A stretch of DNA of 7,423 bases from JBGQDM01 sp041495845 (lineage in GTDB: Bacteria > Acidobacteriota > Terriglobia > Terriglobales > Acidobacteriaceae). Below the pieces are notes generated by a model. That model worked only from the letters and a program-made list of their open reading frames with translations. It did not search any database and was not told the origin of the DNA. The DNA is taken from contig JBGQDM010000133.1 in NCBI GenBank assembly GCA_041495845.1, forward strand, positions 1-7,423. The letters run 5' to 3'. How positions within the stretch are numbered: the stretch's first letter is position 1; each line of letters opens with the position of its first letter. A program made the translations under genes and the position numbers. Shown here one piece after another: positions 1 to 5,326 of this stretch.

Positions 1-31
1 CGCAGAGGGCGCGGAGAACGCAGAGAAAAAA
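1..31 (+). repeat. Dispersed CGCAGAG/CGCGGAG repeat, copy 1 (cut by window edge)
   Basis: The window opens inside a copy of the repeat seen four more times here: CGCAGAG, two variable bases, CGCGGAG, then a second shorter CGCAGAG unit and an A-run. Its left part, including the usual AATCTTAAAA leader, would lie outside the window. It is intergenic, upstream of the isocitrate dehydrogenase gene, in the same orientation as the other full copies. Confidence 0.75.
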
Positions 32-82
32 TGGCGTTGGCGACCTTGTTCGGGCGACTGGTCTTGCGATTGCCTTCCTCAG

Positions 83-110
83 CGGACTCGGCGTCCTCTG
101 CGGTTAATTT
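83..110 (-). repeat. Inverted partial copy of the CGCAGAG repeat
   Basis: Read on the minus strand this stretch contains CCGCAGAGGACGCCGAG, matching the core of the dispersed repeat. It faces copy 1 (1-16): bases 87-102 can pair with bases 1-16 at 14 of 16 positions, plus one G-U wobble. A transcript starting upstream could therefore fold the leader of the following gene into a long hairpin. Only the core is present, without the second tandem unit. Confidence 0.6.
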
Positions 111-128
111 AGGTTTTGAAGTTCTCTC

Positions 129-143
129 AAGGAGAAGTAAGGA
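129..143 (+). promoter_or_regulatory. Ribosome binding region of the isocitrate dehydrogenase gene
   Basis: Two purine-rich motifs precede the ATG at 147: AAGGAG at 129-134, 12 bases from the start, and AAGGA at 139-143, only 3 bases away. Neither has ideal spacing, but the first matches the anti-Shine-Dalgarno sequence better. No other in-frame start lies close by, so the ATG at 147 is kept. Confidence 0.5.
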
Positions 144-146
144 ATT

Positions 147-1331
147 ATGGCGAAATATACGGTGGTGACGATGCCGGGAGACGGCATTGGCAACCAGGTC
201 CTGCCGGAAGCGTTGCGGGTGTTGAAGGCGGTGGGGTTTGAGGCGGAGTACATTCATGCCGATATCGGCTGGGATTGCTGGTGCGCGCAGGGCAGTGCGT
301 TGCCGGAGCGCACGATTGAGTTGCTGACTCAGCACAAGTTGGGTCTTTTCGGTGCGATCACGTCGAAGCCAAATAAGGAAGCGCAGGCGGAGTTGAAGCC
401 GGAACTGCGCAGCCAAGGGTTCGTTTACTACAGTCCGATCGTGACCATGCGCCAGAAATTCAATCTGGATATTTGCCTGCGGCCGTGTATCGGCTTCTCG
501 GGTAATCCGCTGAACTTCATTCGCAAGCGCACCGACGATGACTACGACGAGCCAGCCCTGGATACGACGGTGTTCCGGCAAGGAACCGAAGGGATGTATG
601 CCGGCGTCGAGTGGACGAATCCGCCGGAACAAGTGCGGGCGGCGCTGAACACGCATCCGAAATTCAAGCACTTTGCCGGGGTGGCGGGAGAGGATTTGGC
701 GGTGAGCTGTCGCATTATCACGCGGCCGGCGGCGCGCCGGATTATTACGGCAGCGTTTGAGTACGCGAAGAAGCGGGGCTTCAAGGGGGTGACCATTTGC
801 GAGAAGCCGAATGTCGTGCGCGAAACTTCCGGAATGATGGAAGAGACGGCCAAGGACGTGCAGAAGAATTATCCGGGGATCGCCTTGTGGTCCACCAACA
901 TTGACGCGCAGATGATGTGGTTGAACAAGAACCCGGAAGACTACAACGTGATTGTGGCGTCCAACCTGTTTGGCGACATTTTGTCGGATGCGTTTGCCGG
1001 GCTGGTGGGTGGGCTGGGCTTTGCCGCTTCCGGAAACATCGGCGACGAGGTGGCAGTGTTTGAGCCGACGCACGGGTCAGCGCCGAAATATGCCGAGTTG
1101 AACCCGCCGATTGTGAATCCGATTGCGATGATTCTGTCGGCGGCGATGATGCTGGATCACGTGGGCGAAGTGGCGAAGGCCCAGCGCATCCGGCATGCCA
1201 TTGCCGCAGTGGTGGCGGAAGGCAAAGTGCGGACCTACGACATGATGCGGATTGCCGGCGGAGCGAAAGCCATCAGCATGGGAGCGGCCAGCACGGTGCA
1301 GATGGGGGATGCGATTCTGGCCAAGCTGTGA
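147..1331 (+). CDS. icd: Isocitrate dehydrogenase (isocitrate/isopropylmalate dehydrogenase family, probably NADP-type)
   Basis: A 394-residue cytoplasmic enzyme of the beta-decarboxylating dehydrogenase family, expected to convert isocitrate to 2-oxoglutarate and CO2 with reduction of NAD(P), or the reverse. The N-terminus has the family opening MPGDGIG (9-15). Compared with E. coli Icd as I recall it, substrate-binding residues are kept: Ser96 (the regulated serine position), Arg102, Arg112, Arg144 and Tyr151 in FRQGTEGMYAGVEW, Lys220, and metal ligands Asp253, Asp277 and Asp281. HGSAPKY (309-315) is the cofactor loop. Lys314-Tyr315 and Val323 correspond to the NADP-selecting Lys344, Tyr345 and Val351, but with two extra residues between Tyr and Val. 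The segment 72-95 before Ser96 differs from the usual short glycine-rich loop, and the position of Asn115 is Ile98. At 394 residues it is slightly shorter than E. coli Icd (416). Its place before two citrate lyase genes supports isocitrate over isopropylmalate as substrate. Alternatives are homoisocitrate or another 3-substituted malate. Confidence 0.85.
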   Translation: MAKYTVVTMPGDGIGNQVLPEALRVLKAVGFEAEYIHADIGWDCWCAQGSALPERTIELLTQHKLGLFGAITSKPNKEAQAELKPELRSQGFVYYSPIVTMRQKFNLDICLRPCIGFSGNPLNFIRKRTDDDYDEPALDTTVFRQGTEGMYAGVEWTNPPEQVRAALNTHPKFKHFAGVAGEDLAVSCRIITRPAARRIITAAFEYAKKRGFKGVTICEKPNVVRETSGMMEETAKDVQKNYPGIALWSTNIDAQMMWLNKNPEDYNVIVASNLFGDILSDAFAGLVGGLGFAASGNIGDEVAVFEPTHGSAPKYAELNPPIVNPIAMILSAAMMLDHVGEVAKAQRIRHAIAAVVAEGKVRTYDMMRIAGGAKAISMGAASTVQMGDAILAKL

Positions 1332-1337
1332 ACCGCT

Positions 1338-1391
1338 AAAATCTTGAAACGCAGAGAACGCGGAGAAAGGCCGCAGAGGGCGCGGAGAAAA
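1338..1391 (+). repeat. Dispersed CGCAGAG/CGCGGAG repeat, copy 2
   Basis: A leader AAAATCTTGAAA is followed by two tandem units starting at 1350 and 1372 (period 22), each CGCAGAG, two bases, CGCGGAGAAA. It starts 6 bases after the isocitrate dehydrogenase stop codon. It has no coding potential of its own and shows no inverted repeat, so it does not look like a classic terminator. Confidence 0.85.
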
Positions 1392-1404
1392 CCACAGAAC
1401 TGCT

Positions 1405-1433
1405 GGCCACGGATGGCACGGATGCACGCGGAT
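1405..1433 (+). repeat. CACGGATG short tandem repeat
   Basis: CACGGATGG, CACGGATG and CACGCGGAT follow one another in the spacer between the two CGCAGAG repeat copies. This second small repeat type also resembles intergenic repeats I recall from Acidobacteria and Planctomycetes. The rest of the spacer between 1392 and 1473 shows no gene or clear promoter. Confidence 0.5.
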
Positions 1434-1473
1434 TTGCTTTTGGGAGGCCACTCTTAAGGGTTTTGGCAGGCGC

Positions 1474-1527
1474 AAATCTTAAAACGCAGAGGGTGCAGAG
1501 CAAGGCCGCAGAAGACGCGGAGAAAAA
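1474..1527 (+). repeat. Dispersed CGCAGAG/CGCGGAG repeat, copy 3
   Basis: Leader AAATCTTAAAA, then two degenerate units starting at 1485 and 1507 (period 22). The first has GTGCAGAGC where others have GCGCGGAGA. It ends about 9 bases before the ribosome binding site of the next gene, so any transcript crossing from the isocitrate dehydrogenase gene contains two direct copies about 135 bases apart. Confidence 0.8.
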
Positions 1528-1535
1528 CTTGAACT

Positions 1536-1540
1536 GAGGT
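1536..1540 (+). promoter_or_regulatory. Ribosome binding site fixing a TTG start
   Basis: GAGGT lies 6 bases before TTG at 1547, which is ideal spacing. It supports the unusual TTG start; no ATG occurs in this frame early enough to keep the CitD-like domain. Confidence 0.65.
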
Positions 1541-1546
1541 GCGGCG

Positions 1547-2743
1547 TTGAGCACAGCGACGAGGGCGGCGGAAGCGGGGCATTGGGGCAAGGAAGTGCGC
1601 TCGGATGTGCACGTGTCGGTGCAGCCGCGGGATTCCGGCGGGATCGATGTGTCATTGGAATCGCGGGTAGCACCGTATTATGGCGAGGCGATTCTGGCCC
1701 AAGCGCGGCAGGTGTGCGAACAACTGGCGGTAAAGAACGCGCACATCGTGATCCGCGATGAAGGTGCGCTTCCGTTTGTGATCGCGGCGCGCCTGGAGGC
1801 GGCGGTAAAGCGGGCAGGTCTGGGCGCAGGGAAGCAGGCGCTGCCCGAGCGCGTGAAGCTGCCGGAGGAGTCGGCGCGCGACCGGTTGCGGCGTTCGCGA
1901 CTTTACCTCCCCGGTGCGGAACCAAGATATTTTGTGAACGCGGCGCTGCACGCTCCCGACGCGGTGATTCTCGATCTGGAAGACTCGGTGCACGCGGCGG
2001 AGAAAGATGTCGCGCGCGTGCTGGTGCGCAATACGCTGCGAGCCGTGGATTTTGGCGCCTGCGAGCGCATGATTCGGATCAACCAACTGCCGCTGGGGTT
2101 ACAGGACCTGGCGGAAATTGTGCCGGAAGCGCCGGACTTGATCCTGATTCCCAAGGTGGAAACTCCGGAGCAGGTGACGGCGGTGGACCGCATGGTGAGC
2201 GAACTGCGGCTGCGGCACAACGTACATCGTTCGGTGTGGCTGATGCCGATTGTGGAATCCGCTCTGGGTGTGGAGAATGCGTTTGCCACGGCGGCGGCCA
2301 GCCCCAATGTGGTGGCGCTGACCATTGGCCTGGAGGATTACACGGCAGACTTGGGCGTAGCCAAAACGCCGGAGGGACGCGAGTCGCTGTATGCGCGAAC
2401 GCGGATCGTGAATGCGGCGCGAGCGGCGCGAGTGCAGGCGATTGATTCCGTCTTCGGCGATGTGAGCGACATGGAAGGCCTGCGCCGTTGGGGGCAGGAA
2501 TCGAGAGCGCTCGGGTTTGAAGGCATGGGCTGCATTCATCCTGGCCAGATTGCGGTGATTCACGAAGCGTTTGCGCCGGCGGCGGCGGAGATTGAGAAGG
2601 CGCGGAAGATTGTGGCGGCGTTTGAAGAGGCGCAAGCGAAAGGACTGGCGGTTGTCAGTCTGGGATCGAAGATGATTGATCCCCCGGTGGTGCAGCGCGC
2701 GGTGAAGTTGGTGGAGCGGGCGCGGGCGATGGGGTTGGCATAG
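1547..2743 (+). CDS. citE: Citrate lyase fused acyl-carrier (gamma, CitD) and beta (CitE) subunit
   Basis: A 398-residue fusion. Residues about 11-95 resemble CitD, the small acyl carrier of citrate lyase: GKEVRSDVHVSVQP near the N-terminus, YYGEAI (44-49), and DEGALPFVIAARLEAA (71-86), which matches the DKGAL..VLRARLEA region of enterobacterial CitD. After a linker, residues about 114-395 form a CitE (HpcH/HpaI aldolase/citrate lyase) domain: RRSRLYLPG (115-123), DAVILDLEDSV (138-148), RIN (177-179), IPKVETPEQV (201-210), PIVESALGV with Glu237, and GLEDYTADLG with Asp264 as likely metal ligand. CitE cleaves citryl-carrier into oxaloacetate and acetyl-carrier; CitD carries the acyl group on a phosphoribosyl-dephospho-CoA arm attached to serine. 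The usual attachment serine (Ser14 in E. coli) aligns one residue off, with Arg18 at that place and Ser19 next to it. In well-studied citrate lyases the two subunits are separate genes. The citF gene follows 50 bases downstream, so co-transcription is likely. An alternative is a lyase for a citrate analogue such as citramalate. Confidence 0.85.
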   Translation: MSTATRAAEAGHWGKEVRSDVHVSVQPRDSGGIDVSLESRVAPYYGEAILAQARQVCEQLAVKNAHIVIRDEGALPFVIAARLEAAVKRAGLGAGKQALPERVKLPEESARDRLRRSRLYLPGAEPRYFVNAALHAPDAVILDLEDSVHAAEKDVARVLVRNTLRAVDFGACERMIRINQLPLGLQDLAEIVPEAPDLILIPKVETPEQVTAVDRMVSELRLRHNVHRSVWLMPIVESALGVENAFATAAASPNVVALTIGLEDYTADLGVAKTPEGRESLYARTRIVNAARAARVQAIDSVFGDVSDMEGLRRWGQESRALGFEGMGCIHPGQIAVIHEAFAPAAAEIEKARKIVAAFEEAQAKGLAVVSLGSKMIDPPVVQRAVKLVERARAMGLA

Positions 2744-2780
2744 GTCGAGGTATCGGGCGGGTGCATCCGCGCGGACGGGA

Positions 2781-2787
2781 AAAAGGA
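2781..2787 (+). promoter_or_regulatory. Ribosome binding site choosing the ATG at 2794 for citF
   Basis: AAAAGGA ends 6 bases before ATG at 2794. The in-frame GTG at 2761 would give 11 extra residues (HPRGREKGQQ-like, poorly conserved in character) and has no comparable site in front of it, so the ATG is preferred. Confidence 0.6.
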
Positions 2788-2793
2788 CAGCAG

Positions 2794-4353
2794 ATGGCCG
2801 AGATAGAACTAGCGCAGAACGCGGCGGGACGCATGGTCCCAGCGATGGTGAACAGCAAGCCGCAGATTCCGTATCTGGGCGTGGGCAAGTATCAGCCGCG
2901 CGGCCGTAAAGCGGCGCCACCGGTGCGGACGGCGGCGGACTATCCAGAGAACGGCGACAAGCGCGTAGCCACACTGGAAGAAGCGTTGCAACGCTGCGGG
3001 TTGAAGGATGGCATGACGCTCTCCAGTCATCATCATTTGCGGGATGGTGACCGCGTGGCGTTGCTGGCGCTGGCAGCGGCGGCGAAGTTGGGAGCACGTG
3101 ACCTGACCTGGTTCCCGAGCGCGTCCTTCCCTTCGCAGAAGGGCGCGATTGATCTGATGCAGTCAGGCGTGATCCATCACATTGAAGGCAGCATGAACGG
3201 GCCGCTCGGCGATTTCTGCACGCAAGGGAAGATGCGCGGGATGGGCGTGTTGCGTTCGCACGGTGGGCGTTGGCAGGCGGTGCAGGATGGCGAGGTGCAC
3301 ATTGATATTGCCGTGATCGCGGCCCCGACGGCGGACGCCTTCGGCAATGCGGATGGTTCCCACGGCAAGTCGGCGTGCGGGTCGCTGGGGTTTGCTCTGG
3401 TGGACTCGCTCTACGCTGATCATGTGATTGTGGTGACGGACAACCTGGTGCCATTTCCGTGCTTGCCCTGGCAGATTCAGGGCAACAATGTGGACTACGT
3501 AGTCGAAGTGGATTCGATTGGCGATCCGGCGAAGATTGTTTCCGGGACGACGCAGATCACGCGAAGCCCAGACCGGCTGCGGATTGCGGAACTGGTGGCG
3601 AAATTCGTGCGCGATGCGGGAATCATGCGCAACGGGTTTTCATTTCAAGCGGGCGCTGGCGGAATCGCGCTGGCCTTTGTGCAGTATCTCAAGCAGATGA
3701 TGAAGGACGCGGGCGTGAAGGCGCGCTTTGTCCGCGGGGGATCAACCAAGCTTCTGGTGGAACTGCTGCAGGAAGGGCTGACCGACTACATTCTCGACGG
3801 GCAGACGTTCGATCTGGACGGGGTGAAGTCGATGGCCAGTGATCCGCGGCACGTGGCCACGTCACCGTTTACGTCTTACAGCTATCACGGCAAAGGCAAT
3901 TTCGCCTCGCTGGTAGACGCGGTGGTGTTGGGCGCGACGGAAGTCGACGTGAACTTCAACGCGAACGTGGTGACGCACTCGGACGGGCGGTTGCTGCATG
4001 GAATTGGCGGATGGCAGAACTGTTTGTTCGGCGGTTGCTCCATTCTGGCGGTGCCTTCGTTCCGTGACCGCATTCCGGTGATTGTGGACGAAGTGACCAC
4101 CATGACGGGGCCGGGGGAACTGGTGGACGTGATCGTGACCGAGAGGGGGATTGCCATCAATCCGCGACGGCAGGACTTGATGGACGCGACCAAGGGATCA
4201 AAGCTGCCCATCCGGCCGATCCAGGACATCAAGGTGGAGGTGGAGAGGATTTGCGGCGGCAAGCCGCAGCGGCCAAAACACGGCGGGCGCCCGGTGGCGG
4301 TGGTGAAGTGGGTGGACGGGACGGTGTTGGACACGGTCTGGCAGGTGGGATAG
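2794..4353 (+). CDS. citF: Citrate lyase alpha subunit (citrate:acetyl-ACP transferase)
   Basis: A 519-residue cytoplasmic protein, close to the usual CitF length (about 510). CitF exchanges the acetyl group on the carrier for citrate, giving citryl-carrier, which CitE then cleaves. Family segments are visible along the whole length, numbered from ATG 2794: SSHHHLRDGD (78-87), RSHGGRWQAVQ.GE (154-167), AP..DAFGNADG..GK..CGSLGFALVD (178-204), VEVDSIGDPAKIVSGTT (237-253), GGSTKLLVELLQEGL (315-329), FNANVVTHSDG (388-398), RIPVIVDEVTTMTGPGELVDVIVTERGIAINP (426-457) and the end VVKWVDGTVLDTVWQV (503-518). The motif usually written GGHxDTAxGA in enterobacterial CitF reads GGWQNCLFGGC here (405-415), a clear departure close to the family core. 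An unused in-frame GTG at 2761 would extend the N-terminus by 11 residues. It follows the CitD-CitE fusion by 50 bases and is probably the last gene of the operon. I am confident of the family and less so of citrate as the only substrate. Confidence 0.9.
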   Translation: MAEIELAQNAAGRMVPAMVNSKPQIPYLGVGKYQPRGRKAAPPVRTAADYPENGDKRVATLEEALQRCGLKDGMTLSSHHHLRDGDRVALLALAAAAKLGARDLTWFPSASFPSQKGAIDLMQSGVIHHIEGSMNGPLGDFCTQGKMRGMGVLRSHGGRWQAVQDGEVHIDIAVIAAPTADAFGNADGSHGKSACGSLGFALVDSLYADHVIVVTDNLVPFPCLPWQIQGNNVDYVVEVDSIGDPAKIVSGTTQITRSPDRLRIAELVAKFVRDAGIMRNGFSFQAGAGGIALAFVQYLKQMMKDAGVKARFVRGGSTKLLVELLQEGLTDYILDGQTFDLDGVKSMASDPRHVATSPFTSYSYHGKGNFASLVDAVVLGATEVDVNFNANVVTHSDGRLLHGIGGWQNCLFGGCSILAVPSFRDRIPVIVDEVTTMTGPGELVDVIVTERGIAINPRRQDLMDATKGSKLPIRPIQDIKVEVERICGGKPQRPKHGGRPVAVVKWVDGTVLDTVWQVG

Positions 4354-4354
4354 A

Positions 4355-4564
4355 GGAGTTAGTGGTCGCCTAAGTGATGGCTCCGATCACCTGATCGTGA
4401 ACACGGACGAGCAGGTGCACGACACGGTGCCCAAGAGTGTGGGTTACGTGATCAACGTGGCCAGCTAGAAAAACGGCGTTGGCTACGGCAAATGGGTGCA
4501 TGTGGATGGCTGGAGTGAGTCGGTCATCGAGTACATCCGGATGCTGGAGGAGACGGCGGGATGA
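4355..4564 (+). pseudogene. Broken small gene or gene fragment of unknown function
   Basis: Reading from 4355 gives a coding-like stretch with strongly GC-rich third positions: DHLIVNTDEQVHDTVPKSVG (from 4385) and onward to INVAS. An in-frame TAG then occurs at 4466-4468, and the same frame continues as KNGVGYGKWVHVDGWSESVI up to YIRMLEETAG and TGA at 4562-4564. Changing the TAG by one base to GAG would restore a continuous frame of about 69 residues. No ATG, GTG or TTG with a ribosome binding site starts it, and its 5' end runs against the citF stop. I do not recognise the protein family. It reads as the C-terminal remnant of a soluble protein, perhaps left by a deletion. A real readthrough product or sequencing error at the TAG cannot be excluded. 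Confidence 0.5.
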
Positions 4565-4571
4565 ATCAGGG

Positions 4572-4606
4572 GGCGGGCGAAAGCCCGCCTTCTGCCTCTT
4601 TTGTCT
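4572..4606 (+). terminator. Probable intrinsic terminator, GAAA-loop hairpin
   Basis: A perfect 7-bp stem GGCGGGC (4572-4578) and GCCCGCC (4583-4589) closes a GAAA tetraloop, followed by a pyrimidine-rich, T-containing tail (TTCTGCCTCTTTTGTCTC) up to about 4606. It sits between the citF operon and its broken downstream fragment on one side and the next gene on the other, where transcription from the module would be expected to stop. The T-run is interrupted, so termination may be partial. Confidence 0.6.
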
Positions 4607-4633
4607 CGATGGCGTGGTGGTGTGAAGCGCCCT

Positions 4634-4639
4634 TAGAAT
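4634..4639 (+). promoter_or_regulatory. Possible -10 box placed for a leaderless transcript
   Basis: TAGAAT ends 6 bases before the ATG at 4646, and no Shine-Dalgarno sequence lies in front of that ATG. If it is a -10 element, transcription would begin at or next to the start codon, giving a leaderless mRNA. I do not see a good -35 match about 17 bases upstream (TTGTCT at 4601 is too far), so this is tentative. Confidence 0.35.
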
Positions 4640-4645
4640 GTACTC

Positions 4646-5095
4646 ATGACCACCAGTCTTCCTGAATTTCGTGCGCCGAATGCGCTGGAGCGGTTCTTCA
4701 ACCGCAGCTTGGGAATCTTGATTGGGCTGGGGCTGGGACCGCGGCGTATGCGTTTGCTGGAAGTGCGCGGGCGCAAGAGCGGGCGCATTTTCAAGACGCC
4801 GGTGGATTTGTTGGAACTGGGTGGGAAGCTCTATTTGGTTGCCCCGCGCGGACGAACGCAGTGGGTGCGCAACGCAGAGGCGGCGGGCGAAGTTGCGCTC
4901 AAGCGTGGGAGCCGGCGGGTCAGTTACCGGTTGCGCGCGATTCCGGAGGTGGAGCGGCCGGAAATATTGAAAGCGTATCTTGATGGCTTCCGCAGCGAAG
5001 TGCAGCGCTATTTTTCTGTGGCAGCGGGGTCGCCGGTGGAGGCGTTTCGTGCCGTGGCGGGGAGTTATCCGGCGTTTGAGCTGGTCAAATCTTAA
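4646..5095 (+). CDS. DUF385-type F420H2-dependent quinone reductase-like protein (nitroreductase/deazaflavin family)
   Basis: A 149-residue protein with the split-barrel flavin/deazaflavin-binding fold of the DUF385 family (F420H2-dependent quinone or nitro reductases). The diagnostic stretch is LLEVRGRKSGRIFKTPVDLLELGGKLYLVAPRG, written here in parts: RGRKSGR at 41-47 (cofactor-phosphate binding), TPVDLL at 51-56, and WVRNAEAAGEVAL at 73-85, matching the usual W..NL.A.P.V pattern. RGSRRVSYRLRAIP (87-100) matches the next strand. No signal peptide is present, although residues 20-32 (RSLGILIGLGLGP) are hydrophobic and could sit near the membrane. The start is ATG 4646 without a visible ribosome binding site. 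The last codons AAA TCT TAA belong to the leader of a repeat copy. It is separated from the citrate module by a probable terminator, so it is likely its own unit. The cofactor could be F420, FMN or heme-related; substrate unknown. Confidence 0.75.
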   Translation: MTTSLPEFRAPNALERFFNRSLGILIGLGLGPRRMRLLEVRGRKSGRIFKTPVDLLELGGKLYLVAPRGRTQWVRNAEAAGEVALKRGSRRVSYRLRAIPEVERPEILKAYLDGFRSEVQRYFSVAAGSPVEAFRAVAGSYPAFELVKS

Positions 5096-5139
5096 AACGC
5101 AGAGGACGCGGAGAAAGGCCGCAGAGTTCGCGGAGAAAA
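5087..5139 (+). repeat. Dispersed CGCAGAG/CGCGGAG repeat, copy 4, overlapping a stop codon
   Basis: Leader AAATCTTAAAA then two units starting at 5098 and 5120 (period 22). The leader covers the last two sense codons and the TAA stop (5093-5095) of the upstream gene. Because the leader is the same in intergenic copies 3 and 5, the stop codon here appears to come from the repeat. Confidence 0.85.
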
Positions 5140-5200
5140 GCGTTGCTGCCTAACGCTCGTGCCGAGATCGGGAAGTGCAGAGGTCCTTCGCTGCGCAGAA

Positions 5201-5217
5201 GGTTCACTGCGTGAACC
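5201..5217. other. Perfect short hairpin in the convergent spacer
   Basis: GGTTCAC and GTGAACC form a 7-bp perfect stem around a TGC loop. It lies between two convergent genes (ends at 5095 and 5327) and could help end transcription from either side, but no T-run follows on either strand. It is also part of the local repeats, since the GTGAACC arm recurs at 5289. Confidence 0.5.
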
Positions 5218-5326
5218 TCCTGCTTCGCTCCAGGACGACAGGTTCGTAGAGACTACGCTCAGGACGACAGGTCGGTTCAGGTTGCGCCGTGAACCTCCTG
5301 CTACGCTCAGGACGACAGATCGGTTC
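5211..5326 (+). repeat. Three related copies of a short AGGACGACAG repeat
   Basis: Units at 5211-5246, 5251-5279 and 5289-5326 share the core CTACGCTCAGGACGACAG, followed by a GGTTC-like end. The first and third also share the lead GTGAACCTCCTGC. The third unit ends directly before the stop codon of the minus-strand propeller gene. These resemble the 'cttcgctacgctcaggatgacag' type of intergenic repeat I recall from Acidobacteria. The spacer 5140-5210 shows no gene. Confidence 0.7.

Noticed and set aside
1..1527. A CRISPR-like array from the CGCAGAG units
   Set aside because: Units are directly tandem at 21-22 bases with no unique spacers, copies are scattered across the window, and there are no cas genes.
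1479..1925. A 148-residue minus-strand frame beginning in citDE
   Set aside because: Very high Pro/Ala/Ser content and extension into repeat DNA; antisense shadow only.
2099..3454. A 451-residue open frame on the minus strand
   Set aside because: It lies antisense across citDE and citF, is rich in Arg, Pro, Ser and His as expected for a shadow of GC-rich codons, and shows no domain pattern; the plus-strand genes are clear.
4646..4705. Signal peptide or membrane anchor in the DUF385-like protein
   Set aside because: The N-terminus is charged and the hydrophobic stretch at residues 21-31 is too short and too far in.
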